Below are positions 44,119-53,395 of a stretch of DNA of 64,000 nt, piece by piece. Within the stretch, counting starts at the first letter, position 1; each line of letters opens with the position of its first letter. Source of the DNA: Sulfuriferula sp. (GTDB taxonomy: Bacteria > Pseudomonadota > Gammaproteobacteria > Burkholderiales > Sulfuriferulaceae); the NCBI GenBank assembly GCA_031291235.1, contig JARLJL010000004.1, forward strand, positions 1 to 64,000, given 5' to 3'. The notes beneath the pieces were generated by a model. That model made no database searches. It saw nothing but the letters and a program-made list of their open reading frames with translations, and had not been told where the DNA came from. The translations under genes and the position numbers were made by a program.

Positions 44119-45438
44119 ATGATGGTAAACAAATTAAAAGAAGAAACGCCGGAAGTCGAACGGCGTAAAACGCAGCTACCGCGCCAGCCATATACAGTTG
44201 AAGAAACCGGGCTAGGATTCCTGTTTCTGGTCGAGCTGCTGGTCAAAATCCTGTTCCTGCGCGGTCAGTTACGGCTATTGGATCTGGCACAGCATTCCAA
44301 ACTATCGGTAGGCGTACTCGAACCGCTGCTCGCATTCATGCGTACTGAACGCCTGTGCGAAGTCACGCGCAGCAGCGAAACCGAAACCTCAACCATATAC
44401 AATCTGACTGAATTGGGACGTTTGCGCGCACAGGATTTTCTGCAAAAAAGCCAATACGCCGGCGCCGCCCCCGTCAGCCTGAACGCCTATATAGACCAGG
44501 TACATCAGCAATCGATTGCAACGATGCGGGTAACCCGCGAAAAACTGGCGCAAGCATTCAGCGGACTGATCGTAAAGCAAAGCATCCTCAAGCAATTCGG
44601 CGCCGCCATGAATTCGGGCCGCGCGATTTTCATATACGGTCCGGCCGGCAGCGGCAAAACCTTCATAGCGGAACATCTGGTAGGTCTGTTATCGGATGAA
44701 GTAGCTATCCCGCACGCTATTGTGGTCGACAATGAAGTCATCCAGATCTTCGATCCCCTCACCCATACCCCTGCATTACCGTTAAACGAAGGCGTCGTAC
44801 TGGAGTTGGATCGCAGAAAATCGTGCGATAACCGCTGGGTATTGTGTCATCGCCCCGTCATCAAAACCGGCGGCGAACTCTCCCTGTCCATGCTGGATCT
44901 GGATTTTGACGAAAGCGCCCGCTTTTATCAGGCACCGCCGCAAGTCAAGGCGAACAACGGACTGCTCATCATTGACGATCTGGGACGCCAATTGACGCCG
45001 GCCATAGACATCATGAATCGCTGGATTGTCCCGCTCGACCGGCATGTGGATTATCTGGCATTGCACACCGGCAAGAAATTCATACTCCCTTTCGACGTAA
45101 TCGTGGTGTTTTCCACCAATATGCCGCCCAGCAAACTGGCCGACGATGCATTCCTGCGTCGGCTCGGTTACAAAATTTACGTCGGCCCGCTGGATGAGGG
45201 CGAATATCGCGCCATTGCACGACAAGTCTGCGACGAGCTGCAAATACCTTATGACGAAGAGGGCATTAGCTACCTGTTGCGGGAACTACACTATAAAACA
45301 GGGAAGCCTCTAAATGCCTGCATTCCAAGAGACATCCTGGAACAGGTAAGAGATATTGCCCGCTATGAAGGCATAGCACCGAAACTATCCGAAGAGTTAC
45401 TCGATTGGGCGTGGAATAACTATTTCACACACGATTAA
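44119..45438 (+). CDS. Winged-helix/AAA ATPase in the Tad locus, undescribed role
   Basis: 439 residues. N-terminal part (about 28-110): winged-helix-like, with LVKILFLRGQLRLLDLAQHS and STIYNLTELGRLRAQDFLQK. C-terminal AAA+ domain: Walker A GPAGSGKT (174-181), Walker B LLIIDD (282-287), sensor-1 FSTN (331-334) and the Arg-rich DDAFLRRLGYKI near the arginine-finger position. It is not TadA (present separately) nor TadZ. It sits between tadV and rcpC on the same strand. It may be a MoxR-like remodelling ATPase for pilus assembly or a DNA-binding regulator of the locus; I know of no assigned function. Confidence 0.8.
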   Translation: MMVNKLKEETPEVERRKTQLPRQPYTVEETGLGFLFLVELLVKILFLRGQLRLLDLAQHSKLSVGVLEPLLAFMRTERLCEVTRSSETETSTIYNLTELGRLRAQDFLQKSQYAGAAPVSLNAYIDQVHQQSIATMRVTREKLAQAFSGLIVKQSILKQFGAAMNSGRAIFIYGPAGSGKTFIAEHLVGLLSDEVAIPHAIVVDNEVIQIFDPLTHTPALPLNEGVVLELDRRKSCDNRWVLCHRPVIKTGGELSLSMLDLDFDESARFYQAPPQVKANNGLLIIDDLGRQLTPAIDIMNRWIVPLDRHVDYLALHTGKKFILPFDVIVVFSTNMPPSKLADDAFLRRLGYKIYVGPLDEGEYRAIARQVCDELQIPYDEEGISYLLRELHYKTGKPLNACIPRDILEQVRDIARYEGIAPKLSEELLDWAWNNYFTHD

Positions 45439-45476
45439 TAGTCGTTTGAAAACGCAGAAATGAAGGGGAATGTGTG

Positions 45477-46349
45477 ATGAAGAATCCAAGAGCGTTAGTA
45501 ATGATTGCAGTTTCGGTCGCTGTCGGATTGGGTGCGGTAGTATTGGCGTCGCGCTGGATGTCGGAACAGACAAGCGTGTCGACCACCAAGATAGTGGTCG
45601 CAGCCAATGATATCGATTTGGGAACGCCGCTTACCCCCCAAATGCTCAAACTGCTGGACTGGCCGAACGGCAGCGTACCCCAGGGCGCCATACAGGATCC
45701 TAAAACGCTGGATACACGCGTGGTCAAAGTCAGTCTGCAACGCGGCGAACCCATCCTCGAATCCAAGCTTGCCCCGCTAGGCACAAAAGGCGGCTTGTCT
45801 GCCGTCATTAGCGAAGGCAAACGCGCCATGACGGTACGTGTCAATGACGTCATCGGTGTCGCCGGATTTGCACTGCCCGGCAACTACGTCGATATCATGG
45901 TGAATACCGAGGACGACAGCATCAAGGGCGAAGGCAAAAACAAAATCATTTCCAAGATCGTGCTGGAACATATGCTGGTGCTGGCAGTCGCGCAAGAAGC
46001 CAGCCGCGACGAAACCAAGCCCAAAGTGGTTAACGCCGTCACGCTGGAAGTCACCCCCGAAGAAGCCGAAAAACTGGATCTGGCCCGCAGCGTCGGCAGC
46101 CTGTCTCTGGTGCTGCGCAACCAGATGGATAGCAGCGAGGTCACCACAGGCGGCGCCAACAAGACCAACATGCTGCAGCGTCTGAACGAACCGGAAGCTG
46201 TTCCGGAAAAACCTGCTGCACCACAAACGACCGTGGTCGAGAAAAAAGTGGTTAAGAAGGTAATTGTTTATCGTGCGCCAGCCCGCAAAGCTTCAAAAGA
46301 AAAGATCGAGGTCATTAAAGGCACCCAGACATCGGATCATGAGTTTTAA
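45477..46349 (+). CDS. rcpC: Pilus assembly protein RcpC/CpaB
   Basis: 290 residues. An N-terminal membrane anchor (RALVMIAVSVAVGLGAVVLA) is followed by an SAF-like domain (VVAANDIDLGTPLTPQMLKL, then LQRGEPILESKL) and the CpaB core (GKRAMTVRVNDVIGVAGFAL and PGNYVDIMVNTED). The periplasmic protein supports the RcpA secretin. The C-terminus is Lys-rich. The start is ATG 45477; a GTG directly before it is less likely. Confidence 0.93.
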   Translation: MKNPRALVMIAVSVAVGLGAVVLASRWMSEQTSVSTTKIVVAANDIDLGTPLTPQMLKLLDWPNGSVPQGAIQDPKTLDTRVVKVSLQRGEPILESKLAPLGTKGGLSAVISEGKRAMTVRVNDVIGVAGFALPGNYVDIMVNTEDDSIKGEGKNKIISKIVLEHMLVLAVAQEASRDETKPKVVNAVTLEVTPEEAEKLDLARSVGSLSLVLRNQMDSSEVTTGGANKTNMLQRLNEPEAVPEKPAAPQTTVVEKKVVKKVIVYRAPARKASKEKIEVIKGTQTSDHEF

Positions 46350-46442
46350 TCGCCAGGAATTTTTGCTCGTACCGCCCTGCACAAGGGACAGCACACAAAT
46401 TGGCAATCAATGCATCATCACGTCATGAAGGGGATTTCAATC

Positions 46443-47939
46443 ATGAAACAACAAGAAATTCAGGATATTCAGTTTTTCCGCCTAAACAACCATGCATTGA
46501 TACTGGGCACAGCCGTTTTGCTCGCGCTATCGCTATCCGTGCAAGCGACCGCCGCCACCAAAAAGAAAACGAAACAAGCGCCTGCCGTCAAGCAATCCGC
46601 CGTTCCGGTACCGGTAAGCAGTACCATCGAACTGGCACCACAGATCAATGCGACGATAGGCAAATCCACGCTACTGCGGCTCCCTGCCCCCGCATCCAGA
46701 ATTTCGGTGGGGAATCCTGCTGTAGCAGATGTCATCCTGCTCAGCCCATCGGAAATATATCTGCTGGGCAAATCGGTCGGCTCGACTAATATCATCGTCT
46801 GGAACAAAGGCGGACAGGCCACGGTAGTCGATGTATCCGTGGGCATGGATGCCGGAGCGCTACAGGGCAAACTCCAGCAATTACTGCCGGGTGAGAAGGA
46901 TATCAAGGTCAATGTCGCAGCCGACTCGCTGGTATTGACCGGCACCGTCGCCGACGCGGTCAAGGTCGACCGGGTCATGGCATTGGCTGAAGCCTATGCC
47001 GGCAAAAAAGTCGTCAACATGCTGCAGGTCTCTTCACCTCAACAAGTCATGCTGGAAGTAAAAGTCGCTGAAGTATCCAAAACGCTGGTCGACAAATTAG
47101 GCGCCGAATACAATGCGCAACGCTTCGGCCCGAGCTGGAGTCCCAGCTTTATTTCCTCGTTCCTGGTCGGCGGCCTCGGCGGCAATGTCAATTTTATTCA
47201 CGATGCGAATAACAGCCTGTCATTCGACGCTCAAAGAAATAACGATCTGGTAAAAATCCTGGCCGAACCGACCATCATGGCCATGAGCGGGCAGGAAGGC
47301 TCGTTCCTTGCCGGCGGCAAGATATTCATCCCGGTTCCGCAGACCGGAGTCGGCGGCACCACGATTACGCTGGAAGAAAAGGAATTCGGCGTGGGCCTGA
47401 AATTCACCCCGACGGTGCTGGAAGGCGGCCGCATCAACTTGCGGGTAACGCCGGAAGTATCGGAACTGTCGACAACCGGCACGACGGTCACGTCGGGCAA
47501 TACCTCGAGTATACTCCCCACGATCACCACCCGGCGCGCGTCGACGACCGTACAGTTGCTTGACGGTCAAAGCTTTGCCATCGGCGGTCTGATCAAGAAC
47601 AACATCACCCAGAACGTCAAGGCATTCCCCGGATTGGGCGAACTGCCCATATTGGGCGCACTGTTCCGCAGCAGCGGATTCCAGAACGACCGGACCGAGC
47701 TGATGTTTGTGGTGACCCCGCATCTGGTCAAACCATTGCCGCCGGACTACAAGCTGCCCACCGATAATTTCATAGAACCCAGCCGTAGCGAATTCTTCCT
47801 CGGCGGCAAGATGGAAGGCAAGCCGGCAGACGCTACCAAGCCGGCTGAGCCAGCCAAACCTGTAGAGCCCACAACGCCCGCGCCTGCTGTTACAGCGCCC
47901 AAACCGCAAAGCGGTTCCACCGGCTTCGAAATGAAATAA
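46443..47939 (+). CDS. rcpA: Tad secretin RcpA/CpaC
   Basis: A 498-residue outer-membrane secretin of the Tad pilus. The N-terminal hydrophobic signal (HALILGTAVLLALSLSVQAT) is preceded by a longer polar stretch than usual. The N0/BON-like region contains ISVGNPAVADVILLSPSEIY, and the secretin core has LLDGQSFAIGGLIKNNIT, PGLGELPILGALFRS and ELMFVVTPHLVKPL. The C-terminal tail is a Pro/Ala/Thr-rich extension after about residue 455. I start at ATG 46443 with GAAGGGG nine bases upstream. Confidence 0.94.
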   Translation: MKQQEIQDIQFFRLNNHALILGTAVLLALSLSVQATAATKKKTKQAPAVKQSAVPVPVSSTIELAPQINATIGKSTLLRLPAPASRISVGNPAVADVILLSPSEIYLLGKSVGSTNIIVWNKGGQATVVDVSVGMDAGALQGKLQQLLPGEKDIKVNVAADSLVLTGTVADAVKVDRVMALAEAYAGKKVVNMLQVSSPQQVMLEVKVAEVSKTLVDKLGAEYNAQRFGPSWSPSFISSFLVGGLGGNVNFIHDANNSLSFDAQRNNDLVKILAEPTIMAMSGQEGSFLAGGKIFIPVPQTGVGGTTITLEEKEFGVGLKFTPTVLEGGRINLRVTPEVSELSTTGTTVTSGNTSSILPTITTRRASTTVQLLDGQSFAIGGLIKNNITQNVKAFPGLGELPILGALFRSSGFQNDRTELMFVVTPHLVKPLPPDYKLPTDNFIEPSRSEFFLGGKMEGKPADATKPAEPAKPVEPTTPAPAVTAPKPQSGSTGFEMK

Positions 47940-47952
47940 GAAGGAGAAGAAC

Positions 47953-48258
47953 ATGAAAAATTCGACATTAAAAGGCATGCTCACAGCTTTGCTGGCATCC
48001 CTGTTGGCCGGTTGCGTCGCCCAGACGCCACATCTGGACGAAAAATTCGGGGAAGCTGTCAACACTGCGAAAGCGCAGCAGATCATTAATCCAGATGCCT
48101 CCCAGAATACAGATCCGGTAGCCGGCGTAGACGGCCAGGCGGCCAATGCAGCCGTAGACCGTTACCACAAATCCTATGAGCGTCCGCCTGCACAACCCAA
48201 CGTATTCGCCATTGGCGTCGGCACGGGTACCGGTGCCGGTACCGGGACGACACCCTGA
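47953..48258 (+). CDS. Small Tad-locus lipoprotein
   Basis: 101 residues with a lipoprotein signal (LTALLASLLAGC, lipidated Cys at about 20). The mature part has KFGEAVNTAKAQQIINPDAS and DGQAANAAVDRYHKSYERPP, ending in Gly/Thr repeats. Similar lipoproteins follow the secretin gene in other betaproteobacterial Tad loci, where they may play the part of RcpB/CpaD as secretin pilotin. AAGGAG lies before the ATG. Confidence 0.8.
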   Translation: MKNSTLKGMLTALLASLLAGCVAQTPHLDEKFGEAVNTAKAQQIINPDASQNTDPVAGVDGQAANAAVDRYHKSYERPPAQPNVFAIGVGTGTGAGTGTTP

Positions 48259-48301
48259 TTATCAAGCAACCCGATCCACATCAGGAGCAAGGAGAACATC
48301 A

Positions 48302-49663
48302 ATGAACAACACGACTTGTTTCAGAAACCGTCAGCAAGGCGCGGTAGCTATCATAGTCGGACTGTCCCTGTTCATTCTGATCGGCTTGCTTGGTCTGGTG
48401 CTGGATCTGGGGCATTTGTACATCACCAAGACGGAATTGCAAAATGCCGCCGACGCCGCAGCGTTAAGCGGTGCCAAGGAACTGAACGGTACCGCAGCGG
48501 GCATTACCAGTGCAGTCAATAAAGCCATAGCCACAGCCGGGCAAAACCAATTCGACTTTACCCATCCGGTGGTAATCGATATTGGCGATATCAGCGCAGG
48601 AAGCTGCCCTGATGATAGCTGCATGATTCCCGCCAGCAGCATCACCACCAACACCCTGGCCGCCGGCAAAACTTTTCTGAAAGTCATGATTGTTTCCGGT
48701 GATCTGCGCACATGGTTCATCCGTGCCATTCCCTCCGGCCCGCAAAATACCTCCACGTTCGGACTGGCGGTTGCGGGCAAATATGAAGTCGACATCACAC
48801 CTATTGCCATCTGCGCCTTATTGCCAATTGATGCAACCAATCCCAATCAGGCCCAACTGGCAGCTGATTTAGGATATGAACGCGGCGTGTCATACAACAT
48901 CAGCAATTTCAATCCTATCGGCCCCGGTACGCTGTACTGGATAGATCCTCAATCAGCAACGCCAGGGGTATGCACAACGACCAGTACCAGTGACACTTTG
49001 CCTTATATCTGTAGCGGCAAAACGGCATTTACGCCTGTCCCCGGCCTGTCGTCGGTCAATACCAACACCGGGGTATCCAATCCCCAAGTGGCGGCACTGG
49101 ATGCGCGGTTTGACGTTTATACCGCGCAAAACAAATGCGACCCCAGTACGGCCCCCCCCGATACCAATATCAAGGAATATATTTACAGCGACAAAACCGC
49201 CGGTTCGCCCAGCCAATGGATGAATCCAGCCCCTGTACAGCAAACCATAAGCTGCGCGGACAGCAAATGCAAAACCGGCAAGCCGCTGCCTTATACCAGC
49301 AGATCGTTTGCCGATTACGGCGTGCTATGGTCGGCTTACCGCCCCACTGGCGCCACCGTTTCGCAATGGCCTACGCTGTATCAAGGCAACGCCACGAATT
49401 ACCAGGAAACCTCACCCTACGCCCAGACCAGCGGCAACTTTTTCAGGGCGCCTAGCAACCCTGGAAAACCGGGTCGGCGCGTACTCAATATGGTTATCGT
49501 TGACTGCACCACATTAGGCGGCAATTGCCGAAAAGCGAATGTATTAGGCATCGGGAAGTTCTTTATGCAACGCAAAACGAATGGCCCCAAGGAAATAGAC
49601 GTAGAGTTTGGCGGGCTGCTACCGACACCATTACCAACCAGCGATATCAAGCTTTACCGATAA
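48302..49663 (+). CDS. tadG: TadG-like pilus assembly protein
   Basis: 453 residues. The N-terminal Tad-type helix is GAVAIIVGLSLFILIGLLGL, followed by DLGHLYITKTELQNAADAAA, the classic TadG N-terminus. The rest is a large extracytoplasmic domain with many Cys (for example CPDDSC, CTTTSTSD, KCDPST, CADSKCKTG) that should be disulfide-bonded. It lacks an obvious VWA MIDAS motif. The start at 48302 places the hydrophobic helix near the N-terminus; upstream codons overlap the lipoprotein gene and are out of family. Confidence 0.88.
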   Translation: MNNTTCFRNRQQGAVAIIVGLSLFILIGLLGLVLDLGHLYITKTELQNAADAAALSGAKELNGTAAGITSAVNKAIATAGQNQFDFTHPVVIDIGDISAGSCPDDSCMIPASSITTNTLAAGKTFLKVMIVSGDLRTWFIRAIPSGPQNTSTFGLAVAGKYEVDITPIAICALLPIDATNPNQAQLAADLGYERGVSYNISNFNPIGPGTLYWIDPQSATPGVCTTTSTSDTLPYICSGKTAFTPVPGLSSVNTNTGVSNPQVAALDARFDVYTAQNKCDPSTAPPDTNIKEYIYSDKTAGSPSQWMNPAPVQQTISCADSKCKTGKPLPYTSRSFADYGVLWSAYRPTGATVSQWPTLYQGNATNYQETSPYAQTSGNFFRAPSNPGKPGRRVLNMVIVDCTTLGGNCRKANVLGIGKFFMQRKTNGPKEIDVEFGGLLPTPLPTSDIKLYR

Positions 49664-49665
49664 TC

Positions 49666-50151
49666 ATGAAGACTATCCGCTTAAATACGGGACGCAGACT
49701 GAAACTGGCACGGCAACGCGGCGTAGCTGCGGTCGAGTTTGCCTTCGTCATTATTTTCCTGCTCATTATCGTAGCGGGCATTATCGAATTCGGCCGCGCT
49801 TTCTGGTATTACAACGCGCTGGACAAAGCCACGCGCGACGGCGCACGCTATATGTCCACGCTATCCAAGGATCAGATTGCCAGCGCAGGCGTACCCGCTG
49901 CGCAGGATTTAGTGGTCGCCGAAGCCAACGCTGCCGCCCTTTTGCCAGCGATCACCACGGCCAATGTCACCGTTACCTGCCTGCCGAGCGCATGCACGGA
50001 CGGCACAGCGCCGACAGATGTCACCGTCGCCATTTCCGGGTACAACATCACCATAGGTGGTTTGATCCCTTTCTTCTTGCCGGAAGGCAATGGGACATCT
50101 TCTTACACGCGCGCGCTTTCCCCTTATACAACAATGCGTTATATGGAATAA
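49666..50151 (+). CDS. tadE: TadE-like pseudopilin
   Basis: A 161-residue minor pseudopilin: a short basic leader, then GVAAVEFAFVIIFLLIIVAG and IIEFGRAFWYYNALDKATRD, the TadE signature, with the peptidase site between G and V before AAVEF. The C-terminal domain is Cys-containing (CLPSAC). Processed by TadV. It starts two bases after the tadG stop. Confidence 0.93.
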   Translation: MKTIRLNTGRRLKLARQRGVAAVEFAFVIIFLLIIVAGIIEFGRAFWYYNALDKATRDGARYMSTLSKDQIASAGVPAAQDLVVAEANAAALLPAITTANVTVTCLPSACTDGTAPTDVTVAISGYNITIGGLIPFFLPEGNGTSSYTRALSPYTTMRYME

Positions 50152-50164
50152 GGATGAAGCCATC

Positions 50165-50734
50165 ATGAATGTAAACAGCATGACTGAAAAGCTGAAAGCG
50201 TCGCAATCGGGGGTGGCCGCAGTGGAATTCGCTCTGGTCGCAATCGTATTCTTTACCCTGTTGCTGGGCATTATCGAATTCGGCCGTTTCCTGTATGTGC
50301 GCAATACCGTACAAGAGGTCACTCGCGCTGCCGCACGAGAAGCGGTCGTCAGCCGGTTTACCGCCAGTCAGATTGTCAACATACGGAAAGACGCTGTGTT
50401 TCATTCCGGCGCCAGCGGCAATCCGGCTTTGCCCGGCAGCAACGAAATCACCAGTTCTGAAATCAACATCCACTATATGAGCTCTCCGACCACGGAAATT
50501 CCGTCAGGGGCAATGCCCAGCAGCCCGGAAGACAATATTGCGGCCTGTCTGGATGCCACCAGAACCGATAGCTGCATCCGTTTCGTACAGGCTGAAGTCT
50601 GCGCCGAAAACGAACTGCCGTGCACCCACCCTGTGCTATATCAGCCCATGGTCGGATTATTTTCGTTTCTGCACATTGCCATACCCGCATCATCGGTAAT
50701 CATGCCGGCAGAAAGCATGGGATATTCTCAATAA
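50165..50734 (+). CDS. tadF: TadE/TadF-like pseudopilin
   Basis: 189 residues with the same leader-helix layout as the preceding gene: SGVAAVEFALVAIVFFTLLL, then GIIEFGRFLYVRNTVQEVTR. The C-terminal domain has two Cys pairs (CLDATRTDSC, CAENELPC). By gene order it holds the place of TadF. Start ATG 50165 with AAGGA ten bases upstream. Confidence 0.92.
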   Translation: MNVNSMTEKLKASQSGVAAVEFALVAIVFFTLLLGIIEFGRFLYVRNTVQEVTRAAAREAVVSRFTASQIVNIRKDAVFHSGASGNPALPGSNEITSSEINIHYMSSPTTEIPSGAMPSSPEDNIAACLDATRTDSCIRFVQAEVCAENELPCTHPVLYQPMVGLFSFLHIAIPASSVIMPAESMGYSQ

Positions 50735-50757
50735 TCACAATATCAAAGAGCATATAA

Positions 50758-51924
50758 ATGAAAATTAACGTTATTTCTACCGAAAGAACACATGCCAACA
50801 TCATTCGTCAAATGCTGCTGGAAGGGAACCCGCAACGCCAAATCACGCTACTGGATGGCGGCCTGGAGTTGCTGACCGAAGGGTTTGATACGAATATTCC
50901 CGACCTGATCATTATTGACGGTATCTGTCCCGGAGAAGAAGAGTTCAAAACATTGGAGCAGTTGAGCCTGCAACAACCCGGACTGGCTATCGTACTGCTA
51001 TGCAAGGAACCTTCATCCGATTTCCTGCTCAACATGATGCGCGTCGGCGTAAAGGATGTTTTACCGTTACCGCTGGTGCCGGCAGCATTACAAGCGACCG
51101 TCACGCGTATCGAGCAAAAAAGCACGCTAACGACATCCAGCCGCAAACACGGCAAAACCATCGCCTTCATCGCCTGCAAAGGTGGAAGCGGTGCAACCTT
51201 CATCGCGACCAATCTGGCCTATATTCTGGCCGCAGACCAAATCAGCCACGTAGCGTTACTCGATCTTAATCTCCAGTTCGGCGACGCTTCGCTATTTATT
51301 TCCGACCAGATACCCTCCAACACACTGGCTGACGTAGCCGAGAATATTACACGACTGGACGCTTCTTTTCTGACTTCGTCGATGCTGCATGTGCTGCCGA
51401 ATCTGGGTGTGCTGGCCTCTCCGGAAGATCCCGAGAATGCAATAGAAATCAAACCAAAACATGTTGAAGCACTGCTCAATCTGGCCAAAATCGAATACGA
51501 CTACATCGTTCTCGATATCGGCCGGGCGCTGAATGCAACCAGTGTCATGGCACTGGATCACGCCGACATGATTTTCCTGGTACTGCAGGAAACCTTGCCA
51601 TTCATACGCGATGCAAAACGCCTGCTCCATGCGCTTCAAGCGCTGGGTTACAGCAAAGACAAAATACACCTGATCGTCAACCGCTACGAAAAAGGCGGCG
51701 AAATCCAGCTGGAAGATGTGGAACGGACGCTGGGCATGAAAGTATTCAGAACCATACCCAACAGCTACGCAGCGGTTTCCGCATCGGTTAACCAGGGCAT
51801 CCCCATCATAAAAATCGCACAGCGCGATCCGGTCACAAAATGTTTGCTGGAAATAGCCTACACCATGGGTAACACGGTTCAGCCGAAGAACGGGGGCTGG
51901 TTTTCGCATCTGCTGCATCACTGA
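50758..51924 (+). CDS. tadZ: TadZ/CpaE localisation ATPase
   Basis: 388 residues. The N-terminal receiver-like domain (about 1-115) has DLIIIDGICPGEEEF. The ParA/MinD-type ATPase domain begins at IAFIACKGGSGATFIATNLA (about 138-157), where the deviant P-loop reads KGGSGAT instead of KGGxGKT. VALLDLNLQFGD and YIVLDIGRALNATSV follow. In other Tad systems TadZ localises at the pole and recruits the pilus machine; a P-loop with Ala for Lys suggests weak ATP turnover. Confidence 0.92.
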   Translation: MKINVISTERTHANIIRQMLLEGNPQRQITLLDGGLELLTEGFDTNIPDLIIIDGICPGEEEFKTLEQLSLQQPGLAIVLLCKEPSSDFLLNMMRVGVKDVLPLPLVPAALQATVTRIEQKSTLTTSSRKHGKTIAFIACKGGSGATFIATNLAYILAADQISHVALLDLNLQFGDASLFISDQIPSNTLADVAENITRLDASFLTSSMLHVLPNLGVLASPEDPENAIEIKPKHVEALLNLAKIEYDYIVLDIGRALNATSVMALDHADMIFLVLQETLPFIRDAKRLLHALQALGYSKDKIHLIVNRYEKGGEIQLEDVERTLGMKVFRTIPNSYAAVSASVNQGIPIIKIAQRDPVTKCLLEIAYTMGNTVQPKNGGWFSHLLHH

Positions 51925-51977
51925 AGGTGAAGCGATTGCTCATTACGGGAATTTAAGTTGCACAAACATACCGCCAG

Positions 51978-51998
51978 GATTGCAGCGTAACTGCAATC
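51978..51998 (+). other. Stem-loop between tadZ and tadA
   Basis: GATTGCAG and CTGCAATC pair perfectly across CGTAA in the 100-bp gap, 27 bases before the tadA start. Possible mRNA processing or stability element. Confidence 0.35.
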
Positions 51999-52024
51999 AC
52001 AATGGAGCTTGAAGAAGGAGTCGA

Positions 52025-53386
52025 ATGATGTCGCTACGAGATAGGCTGGAAGACATAAAGAACGATACGGTTGTAGCACCGGTCACTGCACCGCAACCGG
52101 GATTCGTGGAGCGCAAATCGTACCGCGAATTGAAAACACGCATACATCGCAAACTGCTTGATCGTGTCGATCTGGCGATGATGGAAACCATGTCGCCCGA
52201 ACAGCTGCGGGAAGAGTTGAAAACCATGGTCGAGCGTCTGCTCGCAGAAGAAACGCTGGCGATTAACGATGCCGAGCGTAAAAGCCTGGTGCGCGATATC
52301 CAGCACGAAGTGCTGGGCCTGGGCCCGCTGGAACCGCTGATGGCCGACCCCACCGTTTCGGATATCCTGGTCAACACCTACCGTCAGGTATATGTAGAAC
52401 GCAAAGGCAAACTGGAACTGACCGACGTTCATTTCGAGAACGAAGCCCACCTGCTCAAGATTATCGACAAGATCGTTTCCGGCGTTGGCCGCCGCGTCGA
52501 CGAATCCAGCCCGATGGTCGATGCCCGGCTCCCCGACGGTTCCCGTGTCAACGCCATCATTCCGCCGTTGGCTGTCGATGGCGCGTTACTGTCGATACGC
52601 CGGTTTGCAGTCATACCGTTACGCATGGACGACTTTCTCCAGCTCAAGAGCCTGACGCCGGAAATGGCGCAAATCGTTGAAGGGCTGGTGAAGGCCAAAG
52701 TAAATTTATTGATTTCCGGCGGCACGGGTACCGGTAAAACGACTCTGCTCAACATCCTTTCCGGCTACATTCCTGCCTCCGAACGGGTCATCACCATTGA
52801 AGATGCTGCCGAATTGCAATTACAGCAACCGCACGTAGTGCGATTGGAAGTACGCCCGCCCAATATCGAAGGCAAAGGCGAAGTCACGCAGCGCATGCTG
52901 GTCAGAAATAGCCTGCGCATGCGTCCGGATCGCATCATTGTTGGCGAGGTACGGGGAGCCGAAGTGCTGGACATGCTGCAGGCGATGAATACCGGTCATG
53001 AAGGTTCCATGACCACGGTTCACGCCAATACCCCCCGCGACGCACTGACGCGGCTGGAAAACATGGCCGGCATGGCCGGGCTCAGCCTGCCGCCCAAAAC
53101 CATGCGCCAGCAAATCAGCTCCGCGCTCACGGCCATCATACATATAGCACGCATGAGCGATGGCAAGCGCAAATTAACCAGCATCCAGGAAATTACCGGC
53201 ATGGAAAGCGACATCATTACCATGCAGGAAATTTTCACTTTCGAACAGACTGGCGTTGCGCCGGACGGTACGGTACTGGGCCATTTCCGCGCAACCGGCA
53301 TACGCCCGAAATTTGTCGATCGCCTGCGCACACGCGGCATTAACGTCCCGGACGAGTTATTCGACCCAACCCAGTTATACGAGTAG
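52025..53386 (+). CDS. tadA: Tad pilus assembly ATPase TadA/CpaF
   Basis: A 453-residue secretion ATPase of the GspE/VirB11 superfamily that powers Flp pilus assembly. Walker A is GGTGTGKT (232-239), the Asp box is [20 protein letters not shown], Walker B lies in [20 protein letters not shown], and the His box is [26 protein letters not shown] (52,011-52,019) is the ribosome site. A second ATG directly follows. Confidence 0.96.
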   Translation: MMSLRDRLEDIKNDTVVAPVTAPQPGFVERKSYRELKTRIHRKLLDRVDLAMMETMSPEQLREELKTMVERLLAEETLAINDAERKSLVRDIQHEVLGLGPLEPLMADPTVSDILVNTYRQVYVERKGKLELTDVHFENEAHLLKIIDKIVSGVGRRVDESSPMVDARLPDGSRVNAIIPPLAVDGALLSIRRFAVIPLRMDDFLQLKSLTPEMAQIVEGLVKAKVNLLISGGTGTGKTTLLNILSGYIPASERVITIEDAAELQLQQPHVVRLEVRPPNIEGKGEVTQRMLVRNSLRMRPDRIIVGEVRGAEVLDMLQAMNTGHEGSMTTVHANTPRDALTRLENMAGMAGLSLPPKTMRQQISSALTAIIHIARMSDGKRKLTSIQEITGMESDIITMQEIFTFEQTGVAPDGTVLGHFRATGIRPKFVDRLRTRGINVPDELFDPTQLYE

Positions 53387-53395
53387 GAGATCCAC

